Part shown: positions 1-7,613 of the stretch, piece after piece
Numbering within the stretch: the first letter of the stretch is position 1
Layout of the letters: every line of letters starts with the position of its first letter
From: Candidatus Goldiibacteriota bacterium HGW-Goldbacteria-1
Lineage (GTDB): Bacteria > Oederibacteriota > PGYV01
Assembly: GCA_002839855.1 (NCBI GenBank)
Contig: PGYV01000001.1
Location: forward strand, 124,001-188,000
Length of the DNA: 64,000 nt
Direction: 5' to 3'
Made by a program: the position numbers and the translations under genes
Notes under the pieces: generated by a model
Seen by the model: the letters and a program-made list of their open reading frames with translations, nothing else
Told to the model about the DNA's origin: nothing
Databases searched by the model: none

Positions 1-1008
1 CGTAGTACTCATAACAAAAGCTATTCCCGGTATTATGCACGCTTTTTCATTCGGTTTAATATCAAACGCAATACCGCCTGTTATGTCAGTTAAAGCAACT
101 GTGCTGGTCATCGTATCATCTTCGTCCCATGTGCCGTCCTGTGTGTAATCTTCTTTTATCCTGAATTCTGTTGTAATACTTTTAGAAGCAAATTTAGCGC
201 CTACAATTACAGGCCCAACAAGTACACGGCCGGCAGCTTCAAGGCCCAGCCCTGCCGTACTTTTAAAAGTTTCGTCATAACGCACAGCGTCCGTGTCATC
301 TTCTATTTCTTTTCCTTCATTTGCAATTGAAGGAAGGTTTATTTTTATACCCACATCAAAACCTATTGCATCATCCTTTTTTTCCACACTTGCGCCGGCT
401 TCAAAACCCAAATCAAGCGAAGACCCCTTAATATCCATCCTGTCGTCAGTAGTACCGGCATCATCGCCTTTTTCCGTGCTTTTTTCATTAGCTGACGCCA
501 TGGCAAGGTTTATTCCGCCGCCTATTGCAAGCCCGTCAAGATTTACCGAATAGCCGGCTCCAAAATTATACTTTGGAAGGCCTATGTCGCCTGTTGTTAT
601 TGTATTTCCCGTAAAAGGGCTGCCTGAACCCACGTCTATCTGAGAACCTAATTCAGGGCCTGTAACCGCCATTCCAAGAACACCTTTATAATTATCCGCA
701 ATAAGGCTTAATGTCCCCGGTCCAAGGTTTACATTTATCTGCGCAGTAGTTGTGTAAGGAAGATTTATACTTTTTCCAAGCATAACATCAAGCATAATGT
801 CCGTTACATTTAAATCCAGCGCGTTTGAATGAGTGATTAAAAACAGGTTCCCATTAAAAGCTTCCCTGGCAATAAAATCTTTTGAAAGCGAATCGTCAGA
901 TGTTACAGCCCACGAAGGTATTCCAAGCCCTCCAACCCTTGATTCTGTTGCAAATGCCGTGCCGCAAAAAAGTGCAATAACCATAAACCCCAACAACATT
1001 TTTTTCAT
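1..1008 (-). CDS. Probable outer-membrane beta-barrel protein, 3' end outside the window
   Basis: An open frame of 336 codons runs from an ATG at 1008 to the left edge with no stop, so the C-terminus is missing. It starts with a clear signal peptide (MKKMLLGFMVIALFCGTAFA, probable cleavage after AFA). A GGGGAG ribosome site lies just upstream at 1015-1020. The mature part alternates short polar and glycine/hydrophobic stretches (for example NLDGLAIGGGINLAMASA) with acidic loops. That pattern is typical of porin-like or transport-type outer membrane barrels. No specific family was recognised. It could also be a secreted beta-rich protein; the barrel is inferred from composition and pattern only. 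Confidence 0.6.
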   Translation of the reverse strand, partial: MKKMLLGFMVIALFCGTAFATESRVGGLGIPSWAVTSDDSLSKDFIAREAFNGNLFLITHSNALDLNVTDIMLDVMLGKSINLPYTTTAQINVNLGPGTLSLIADNYKGVLGMAVTGPELGSQIDVGSGSPFTGNTITTGDIGLPKYNFGAGYSVNLDGLAIGGGINLAMASANEKSTEKGDDAGTTDDRMDIKGSSLDLGFEAGASVEKKDDAIGFDVGIKINLPSIANEGKEIEDDTDAVRYDETFKSTAGLGLEAAGRVLVGPVIVGAKFASKSITTEFRIKEDYTQDGTWDEDDTMTSTVALTDITGGIAFDIKPNEKACIIPGIAFVMSTT

Positions 1009-1110
1009 TTTTTTCTCCCCTGTTTTTTTGTTTTTATTGCCTAAAAAAAGATATACCTCCTTTCATAAAAAATTAAATGATTATACTTTCCCCTTTTCCA
1101 CATTGAAAAA

Positions 1111-1138
1111 ATTATACCATTTTCCTTATAAATTTCAA
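1111..1138 (-). promoter_or_regulatory. Sigma70-like promoter for the 1-1008 envelope gene
   Basis: On the minus strand TTGAAA (1133-1138) and TATAAT (1111-1116) are separated by 16 bp. They lie about 100 nt upstream of the ATG at 1008 and would give a leader of roughly 95 nt. The rest of 1009-1257 is A/T-rich with no gene seen. Confidence 0.55.
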
Positions 1139-1257
1139 TATCGACAAAGTTTTTTATTATCAACCGCTTGAAGATTTTATCCTTTATTTTTTTATAGATG
1201 GTGTTTCCCGCGTGCTTGCCGGATTAAGAGCTTTTATTTATCTGCTTACAACACTCT

Positions 1258-2262
1258 TTAAAAATAAAACGAAGCCCTTGCAGTTATTATAAACCCGCCA
1301 AAATTGAAAGGCAGCGGTTTGGTGTCTGTCCACCCGGATACCGGATATTCAACAACATCCCCATTTTCATATGGGCTGCCGTCGGGGACTTTTGTGTACT
1401 TCATTTCTGATACAGTGGCTATCCTGTAGCCTATATTAAGCCCTGCTGAAATCATATCGCTTATCTTATACTCCCCAAACGCGCTTAAATCCGCTGTAAA
1501 ACACCCGCCGGAAAACGCCGCGTCGCTTTTGTAATCTGTTTTTGTGGTAATTCCCATTATAGTTATTGTCTGTTCTGTGTTACTGATAAAAGAACCGGAG
1601 GCAAAACCCCATCCGGCGTAAATGCCCGCGCCGGCAGATACCGGTGTATTTGGTATTTTAAATTCGTATGACCCGCCAAGCATAACGGGTATCATTAGAA
1701 CCGAATACTGATTTTCCATTTTACTTGACATACCCGGTATAGAGTATTCATCCGTAAGTTTCGCATTAGCAGGAAGAATAATACCAAGTTTTACCCCCGT
1801 GTATAGCCCCTGCAAAAAAGAATATCCCGCTTCCACGCCCGCGGTAAAGCCGGCGCCGAATTTTGAGGTTTTAGCCGTATCAGACGCCAGATTTTCAAAA
1901 AGAAAATCATTAACCGTTTCCATCCCCACCGTTGTAAACCCGGCAAAAGGCGACACCCTTATTTTTTTCCACTCCAGGGCGCTGCGGGTTACCGCCAGCT
2001 TAGCCGCAAAGTTTATAAACGGCTTTGCTTTTGCCGGCTGCCCCATTTTTTCATAGCAATTCCCTATCATGTGAAAGTATTCAGGATTAGTTTTATCAGC
2101 CTTGGCGGCTTTGGTGAAATAAGAAAGCGCTTTGGAGTAATTACGCGCGTTGTAAAGTTTCATTCCGATATCATAATACCTTTCCGGCGTTTCCGCGAAA
2201 GATACCGATGACAAAGCCATAATAAACATAAATAAAACCGCTGACATCTTAAATAATTTCAT
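1258..2262 (-). CDS. TPR-containing beta-barrel envelope protein
   Basis: The preferred start is the ATG at 2262, which follows a GGGGTGG site and begins a signal peptide (MKLFKMSAVLFMFIMALSSV, cleavage near SFA). An in-frame ATG at 2304 would put 14 extra residues before it. The first ~70 mature residues form about two tetratricopeptide repeats (YYDIGMKLYNARNYSKALSY and the next helix pair). These are followed by a glycine- and aromatic-rich region with alternating strands that ends in ITARASFYF. A terminal phenylalanine is the usual signal for insertion by the outer-membrane assembly machinery. I infer a periplasmic TPR domain joined to an outer-membrane barrel of the OmpW/OmpA size class. 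No precise family or substrate can be given. Confidence 0.6.
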   Translation of the reverse strand: MKLFKMSAVLFMFIMALSSVSFAETPERYYDIGMKLYNARNYSKALSYFTKAAKADKTNPEYFHMIGNCYEKMGQPAKAKPFINFAAKLAVTRSALEWKKIRVSPFAGFTTVGMETVNDFLFENLASDTAKTSKFGAGFTAGVEAGYSFLQGLYTGVKLGIILPANAKLTDEYSIPGMSSKMENQYSVLMIPVMLGGSYEFKIPNTPVSAGAGIYAGWGFASGSFISNTEQTITIMGITTKTDYKSDAAFSGGCFTADLSAFGEYKISDMISAGLNIGYRIATVSEMKYTKVPDGSPYENGDVVEYPVSGWTDTKPLPFNFGGFIITARASFYF

Positions 2263-2346
2263 TTTGCCCACCCCACTTTTAGAATTTAAACTTTCTGCTG
2301 TCATACATTATTTTAACAAAAATACAGCTATCATGAATACTATTAT

Positions 2347-3096
2347 TTAACGCCCTATGTATCTTAATATTCCATTAATAAAAGTCAGCGGATGCGGAGG
2401 GCAGCCCGGTATATAAAGGTCAATCTTATTTTTCTCCAAAAATCCTCTGTTTATTTCCGGGGAACCTTGAAAAATTCCGCCTGATATGGCACAGCTTCCG
2501 CATAATATGACAATTTTAGGGTGCGGCAATGCTTCATAACATATCTCAAGCGGCTCTGCCATGTTTTTTGTAACAGGGCCTGTTATCACAATTCCGTCAG
2601 CATGCCTTGGGGATGCTGTAAATTCCACGCCAAACCTGCCCATGTCAAAGTTAACATTATTCAGCGCGTTAAGTTCCAGTTCACACCCATTACAGCCCCC
2701 GGCAGATACCTGCCTTAGCTTCAGCGATTTTCCAAAATACTTCCTTATTTTTTCAGATGCCATCTGCATATTTACAGACTTTGCTTCTTCATTTATTATC
2801 AGGTTTTCTTTTTTGTCCGAAGCCAGATGATAATTGCCGGTAAAAGTTATCTTATTTTCAGGGCATACCTGCGCGCAAAGGCCGCAGAATACGCATTTCC
2901 CAATATCAATGCTGAACGGTTTTTTTGTAACAGCGCCCGCCGGGCAGATGTCAGCACATAAAACGCAGTTATGACTGCATTCAGCGCCGCTAATGTACGG
3001 AACTCCCCTGTATCTGTCAGGGAATTTGGCATCTCTATAATCATGCACAATAGGGTCTGCCTGCAGAATCCTAAGTTTAACAGCGTCAAATAACAA
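2347..3096 (-). CDS. Ehr/hydrogenase-4-like small subunit fused to a 2[4Fe-4S] ferredoxin domain
   Basis: This is a 249-residue electron-transfer subunit. Residues 35-85 are a two-cluster ferredoxin domain (Cys40/44/47/51 and Cys68/71/74/78), like HycF/HyfH. Residues 120-249 are a NuoB/HycG/HyfI domain with GGCNGCELELNAL (Cys135, Cys138), LCGSC (199-202) and PGCPP (Cys232), the ligands of the cluster nearest the large subunit. HyfH and HyfI are separate genes in Escherichia coli, so this is a fusion. The first ferredoxin motif has C-x3-C instead of the usual C-x2-C. The start codon is TTG, with AAGGAGGAATAAAA before it. It is the last gene of the operon, 19 nt after the large subunit. It should sit on the cytoplasmic face and pass electrons from ferredoxin or a similar donor. 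Confidence 0.88.
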   Translation of the reverse strand: MLFDAVKLRILQADPIVHDYRDAKFPDRYRGVPYISGAECSHNCVLCADICPAGAVTKKPFSIDIGKCVFCGLCAQVCPENKITFTGNYHLASDKKENLIINEEAKSVNMQMASEKIRKYFGKSLKLRQVSAGGCNGCELELNALNNVNFDMGRFGVEFTASPRHADGIVITGPVTKNMAEPLEICYEALPHPKIVILCGSCAISGGIFQGSPEINRGFLEKNKIDLYIPGCPPHPLTFINGILRYIGR

Positions 3097-3115
3097 TTTT
3101 ATTCCTCCTTACTTT

Positions 3116-4600
3116 CTATAAATCATGGCCCGAATATGACAGGTCAAAACTTTTATTGCATATTGGAAAATCATATATATCAGTATTCTGCATGACAAAA
3201 CTTAACGCCTGCCAGTTATTAAACGAAGGGTCCTTAATGTAATACTGCGTTAATTTTGAATCTTCCCCTGTAAAGGCACCGTGAAAAATTTCACCGCGAA
3301 ACCCTTCTGTAACTGATACAACTCCATACCCCGGCTGCAGCGCCGGATAATAGGTTTCTGTCGCGGTTCCGGCTTCAGGCAGGCTGTCAATATAATTATC
3401 AACGAACTTCATGGACTCTTCTATATCAAGAACCCTTAATCTTGTCCTTGAAAAGACATCTCCGCCTTCAATTGATATCATTGATACCGGCATATATCTA
3501 TAGCCGCAGTATGGATAATTCACCCTTGCGTCACACGCAAGCCCGGATGCGCGTGCCGCGTTTCCCGTTAAAGCCATTTCTTCCGCATCCTTTTTTAGCA
3601 CTATGCCTGTTTTTTCAAACCTTAATATCGCCGCTGACGATGTCAACAAACACCGGTTTATCTCTTTTATGTCATTCTTTACGGTTTCTAAATTATTTTT
3701 TATTACCTTTATGACGTCATCATTCATGTCATGACGCAGCCCGCCGTATGCAAACAGCCCGCGCCCAAACCTGGACCCGGACAGTTCGGCAAGGCTGTTA
3801 ATTACAAGAGTCCTTAGCCTGCCGTAGGAAGAAGATACTATTGCAAAACCTATGTCATTTGAAATACCAAGCAGCCCGCTTATGTTCATCGCAATCCGCT
3901 CAAGCTCCGATGCTATTACCCTGACAGCCTGCCGTCTTAAGCATGGATTAATTCCGGCAAGCGCTTCTATCGCAAGGCAGTGCGCGTGCGCGTGGCCCAT
4001 TACCGTATCACCCGCAATTGATTCCGCCAGAATTATCCTCTGCACGGGATTTGAATCAATAAGCATTTTATCAACACCGCGCTTCTGATACCCAAGGCTG
4101 ATTTCAAGATTATAAACAGTCTCCCCGTGGCACTGGAACCTGAAATGCCCGGGTTCAATAATACCGGCGTGTATGGGCCCAACCGCCACTTCATGCGCCG
4201 ACTCGCCTTCAAGCCTGTAGAACCGATACGCTTTGCCGTCTATTTTGGAATTCATGTCCCTTACCGGGCGCAGGCCCGGATGTGACTTTATTTTATACCC
4301 GTATTTTTCGGCAAGTTCGCATTCAAAATATTCCGCGTGCGGGAACTCTTCCGACATGCTTTCAAGTTCAGGCTCGCTGCCGTTTATTATTCCGCCCGCT
4401 ATGACAAATGACGAATTGTCGCGGTCAGAAAGAAGAATAATAAGTTTATTTCTCTCTGTCCGGTTAAGCGGAAACATCCCGGAAATTACAAGCCCGCCGC
4501 GCAGTTTTTCCATGACAGTTTCCTTAAATAACTGCTGCGGTATGAATTCAATTTCAGCTGTTCTAAAAGGCACGCCGTTATACACCCTAAGCAGGCTCAT
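3116..4600 (-). CDS. Ehr-type large subunit (NuoC-NuoD/HyfG-like) without Ni-Fe ligands
   Basis: The 494 residues combine an N-terminal NuoC/30-kDa-like domain (about 1-115) and a NuoD/HyfG-like domain. GPIHAGIIEPGHFRF at 141-155 is the conserved hydrogenase/complex I motif. Real hydrogenases have a CGIC-type motif next, but here residues 193-206 read ESIAGDTVMGHAHA. At the C-terminus DPCxxC is replaced by DFPICNKSFDLSYSGHDL. All four canonical Ni-Fe ligand cysteines are therefore missing. This is what is known for energy-converting hydrogenase-related (Ehr) complexes, and it argues against H2 chemistry. The start codon overlaps the stop of the preceding gene (ATGA, 4597-4600), so translation is coupled. 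The true redox partner is unknown. Confidence 0.85.
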   Translation of the reverse strand: MSLLRVYNGVPFRTAEIEFIPQQLFKETVMEKLRGGLVISGMFPLNRTERNKLIILLSDRDNSSFVIAGGIINGSEPELESMSEEFPHAEYFECELAEKYGYKIKSHPGLRPVRDMNSKIDGKAYRFYRLEGESAHEVAVGPIHAGIIEPGHFRFQCHGETVYNLEISLGYQKRGVDKMLIDSNPVQRIILAESIAGDTVMGHAHAHCLAIEALAGINPCLRRQAVRVIASELERIAMNISGLLGISNDIGFAIVSSSYGRLRTLVINSLAELSGSRFGRGLFAYGGLRHDMNDDVIKVIKNNLETVKNDIKEINRCLLTSSAAILRFEKTGIVLKKDAEEMALTGNAARASGLACDARVNYPYCGYRYMPVSMISIEGGDVFSRTRLRVLDIEESMKFVDNYIDSLPEAGTATETYYPALQPGYGVVSVTEGFRGEIFHGAFTGEDSKLTQYYIKDPSFNNWQALSFVMQNTDIYDFPICNKSFDLSYSGHDL

Positions 4601-6051
4601 GGCGACACCCCAAAATCAAACGCTATGCGCGTTATTATTTCCCTGAAACTCTGCGGCAGCAGCAGCGCCGCGCCGACAGACAGCGCCAGAAGCAGCAAAG
4701 ATACCAGATGAATTATATTGAATTCTTCTTTCTGCGGCGGCAGGATGTTTTTTTCATCAGGCTCATGGTGCAGCATATGAAGTATATGCAGGGACATCTT
4801 TATGAATATAACAAACATAAAAGCCAGTACGGATGCCAAAAGCCATGGTTTTCCCGTTTTAAATATCCCTTCAAATATCATAAGCTCGCTGAAAAATATG
4901 CCAAAAGGCGGAATCGCTGAAATTGCCAGAAACGCGGCAAAAAATATCCAGCCCGTCAGCGGCATTAAATTTATAACCGAATGCACGTTCTTAATCTCCC
5001 TTGATTTAAACTTTTGATGTATCAGCCCGGCGTTAAGAAACAGAATAACTTTTATGATGGAATTATATAAAGCATGGTACATGGCGCCGGTAAAAGCAAG
5101 TCCGCCCGTGCCTATTCCTATCACAATAATACCAAGATGTTCAACGCTGGAATAAGCAAGAAGCCTTTTATAATTTTTTACCTTAAACATCATTATCATA
5201 ACAACAACAAGCGATATTAAACCGCCTGCAATAAGGCTGGTTTTTACAAATCCGGCAATTGAGGAACTGTTTGTAATCTGAACAAACCGCAGAAGGCCCA
5301 ATAACGCTGTTATCCTGAGCGAACCTGACATAAGGGCGGCAATTGGGCTGGGAGAATTGCTTGTGGCGTCAACATCCGCCTGATGCATGGGCGCAATGCC
5401 TATCTTTGTGCTTAAACCCACAAATATAAATACAAATGCCGCCTTTAGCCATACCGGGTTTAAAAGCGCGGCGTTTTTTACAAATTCATCAAAATAAAGC
5501 TGCCGGCCTTCAAGTATTGTGTTATGCGCGGAAATTGCAAGAAAAAGAATTCCAATAAAAGTAAAGGCAATTCCCACAGAGACTAAAAACAGGTATTTCC
5601 ACATGGCTTCAAGCGAATCCCTGTCCCGGTAAAAGAAAATAAGCGGCGCAACGCTTAACGTTGTGGCTTCTGCCGCCACCCAGTATATTATAAAACTTTT
5701 ACTCATTACCGCAGCCCCGTTTGCAAGCAGGAAAAGGTTCAGAAAAAAGTAAAAATACTTTATTCCGCTTGCGCTGCTTTTTAAATGGGTGTTTTTCAGA
5801 AACGAACCCGAAACAAGCATAGTCCAGAAATACACATTTGAGATTATAAGAAGAAAATACCTGCTTAAAGCGTCATATTCACCGGCCTTAATCCCCAGAA
5901 CATCAGATTCAAAAAAGACAGCAACAGAAAAAGCAAGATGAACGGCGGCCACACCTAACGACAGCACAAAACGCGGTTTTTCCCGCCTTATTAAATAGCA
6001 TGCCGCCATTGCAAGAAAAGGCAGAATGTATAAAACAAACACAGCTGCCAT
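4597..6051 (-). CDS. Ehr antiporter-like subunit (HyfF/NuoN-like)
   Basis: A 484-residue polytopic membrane protein of the Mrp antiporter/NuoL-M-N family. The residues thought to carry protons are present: Glu in YWVAAEATTLSVAP, Lys in GLSTKIGIAPMH, and Lys in HALYNSIIKVILFLNAGL. LLAYSSVEHLGI is the typical family motif. The length and the C-terminal Glu/Lys-rich cytoplasmic end fit HyfF. It overlaps the HyfE-like gene by one base (TGATG at 6049-6053) and the large-subunit gene by four. In the complex it should be one of two ion-translocating modules. Whether H+ or Na+ moves cannot be read from the sequence. Confidence 0.87.
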   Translation of the reverse strand: MAAVFVLYILPFLAMAACYLIRREKPRFVLSLGVAAVHLAFSVAVFFESDVLGIKAGEYDALSRYFLLIISNVYFWTMLVSGSFLKNTHLKSSASGIKYFYFFLNLFLLANGAAVMSKSFIIYWVAAEATTLSVAPLIFFYRDRDSLEAMWKYLFLVSVGIAFTFIGILFLAISAHNTILEGRQLYFDEFVKNAALLNPVWLKAAFVFIFVGLSTKIGIAPMHQADVDATSNSPSPIAALMSGSLRITALLGLLRFVQITNSSSIAGFVKTSLIAGGLISLVVVMIMMFKVKNYKRLLAYSSVEHLGIIVIGIGTGGLAFTGAMYHALYNSIIKVILFLNAGLIHQKFKSREIKNVHSVINLMPLTGWIFFAAFLAISAIPPFGIFFSELMIFEGIFKTGKPWLLASVLAFMFVIFIKMSLHILHMLHHEPDEKNILPPQKEEFNIIHLVSLLLLALSVGAALLLPQSFREIITRIAFDFGVSP

Positions 6052-6683
6052 CAGTCACCCAGCCGTGTAAGTTCGGCAGTTTCTGTTTCCGGTGCCGCCG
6101 AGCTTATTTTATTTAATGCCACGCCCATAATAAACACCACAATGAAAATATCCAGAAGCGAAGCTATTTCCACCAGAAACGGCAGTTCAAAATGCACTGC
6201 AGCCCCAAAAAGGAAAATACCGTTTTCCAGAATTAAAAAACCAATGGCATGTACAATAAGTTTTTTTCTGAACATTATTATAAGAAGCCCGCAGATAACA
6301 GAAGAAAAACCGGAGGCAAAAACAATAGTGTCAACAGGCATAGACTCTGAAAGTATCCTGGAAGTTACAAAAACCACCGCCATGGCTGCCAGCATTATCA
6401 GAAGAAAGGTAAAATTTTGTACTGTTGTTTCAATGGTCCGCTTCAAGTCAGACTCCACAATTAACTTATTTAAATACATCGGTATAAAAAACGCCTTCAC
6501 CACAAGCAGAATGGCCGGCAGCAGCAGATAAGACGGCTTAAATTCGCCGAATAACGGCAGTATATTAATGGCGGTAAGCAGCATTCCCTGCAGCGCCAGC
6601 ATCTGCACGTATGATTCCAGCCGCCTTGTAACGGCCAGATATAACAGTGTAAGGCAAAAAACAATACTTAAAACGCTCTCCAT
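6051..6683 (-). CDS. Ehr HyfE/NuoK-like membrane subunit
   Basis: A 210-residue, very hydrophobic protein with six or more predicted membrane segments. Its latter half (ILENGIFLFGAAVHFELPF and the following LLDIFIVVFIMGV) matches the NuoK/MnhC-like core of HyfE, including the Glu in LILENG. Position and size agree with HyfE in the order B-C-E-F-G-H/I. A GAGGTAATGAC stretch precedes the ATG. It is expected to link the NuoH-like and antiporter-like subunits in the membrane arm. The C-terminus is a short acidic tail. Confidence 0.82.
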   Translation of the reverse strand: MESVLSIVFCLTLLYLAVTRRLESYVQMLALQGMLLTAINILPLFGEFKPSYLLLPAILLVVKAFFIPMYLNKLIVESDLKRTIETTVQNFTFLLIMLAAMAVVFVTSRILSESMPVDTIVFASGFSSVICGLLIIMFRKKLIVHAIGFLILENGIFLFGAAVHFELPFLVEIASLLDIFIVVFIMGVALNKISSAAPETETAELTRLGD

Positions 6684-6692
6684 GTCATTACC

Positions 6693-7613
6693 TCATTTGT
6701 TAAGTACAAATATAAGAAGATTTAATATCCCGATTGCAGTTGCAAAAAGCAGGTATTGCGGCACTTCCCGTATCTTTATTCTTCCGGTTATTGTTTCCAC
6801 AACCGCAAGCACAAAGGCAAATATGACAGCGGTCAAAACGACAATTAAAACCGCCCCCATGCCTGATATTTTTAAAAGCGGCAGAAGAAAGGCGGCTTCA
6901 AAAGCCATATAAATAAAAAGTTTTATCTGGGCGGAATACTGGTACATGAAAAGGTCCGCGCCGGAATTATCAAGTATCATAACTTCGTGTATCATTGTCA
7001 GTTCCAGATGCGTGTTAGGGTCATCCACCGGCATACGGGAACATTCAGCAACAGCAAGCACAAAAAATGATATTGAAGATACAATGACAAAAACAAAATA
7101 AACCGCGCCGGACGCGTTGACAGAACTGAAAATTTTATATAAGGACGTATTGCCGCTTATAAAAGCAAGCGCGCCTGCCGTAAAGAAAAATATAGGTTCC
7201 GCAAATATTGAAAAAAACGATTCCCTGGAAGCTCCCATCCCTTCAAAAGAACTTCCTATATCCATAGCCGCGATTATCTGAAAAAACCGCGACAACCCCA
7301 GTACATAAGCAAAAAATATTATATCACCTTCAAAACTTATAAGCGGCTTTGCGGAAGCCAGCGGTACCATCGCGGATGCTATTACCGTACATGCCAGATT
7401 AACCGGCGGCGAAATACGGCTGATAAAGGATGAATGCGACGAGTTAATTGTCTCTTTTTTAATAACCCTGAAGAGTTCATAATAAGGCTGAAGCACAGGC
7501 GCGCCCTGCCTTCCGGTAAAATAAGCTTTTAACTTATTGACAATTCCGCTAAGAAGCGGGGCTAAAACCAGCACCGAAGCAAAAGCCAGACAGGACTTTA
7601 GAAAATCAGTCAT
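6693..7613 (-). CDS. Ehr NuoH/HyfC-like membrane subunit
   Basis: A membrane subunit joining the hydrophilic and membrane arms. Family motifs are plain: YFTGRQGAPVLQPYYEL near residue 35, SFEGMGASRESFF, and ECSRMPVDDPNTHLELTMIH followed by a conserved Glu. I take the ATG at 7613 as the start because it overlaps the stop of the previous gene (ATGA, 7610-7613). A TTG at 7619 would add two residues. It has about eight hydrophobic segments and the usual length for HyfC (about 306 residues). In complex I this subunit forms the quinone chamber. In Ehr and Hyf complexes the equivalent cavity is believed to be part of the proton path. Confidence 0.88.
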   Translation of the reverse strand: MTDFLKSCLAFASVLVLAPLLSGIVNKLKAYFTGRQGAPVLQPYYELFRVIKKETINSSHSSFISRISPPVNLACTVIASAMVPLASAKPLISFEGDIIFFAYVLGLSRFFQIIAAMDIGSSFEGMGASRESFFSIFAEPIFFFTAGALAFISGNTSLYKIFSSVNASGAVYFVFVIVSSISFFVLAVAECSRMPVDDPNTHLELTMIHEVMILDNSGADLFMYQYSAQIKLFIYMAFEAAFLLPLLKISGMGAVLIVVLTAVIFAFVLAVVETITGRIKIREVPQYLLFATAIGILNLLIFVLNK

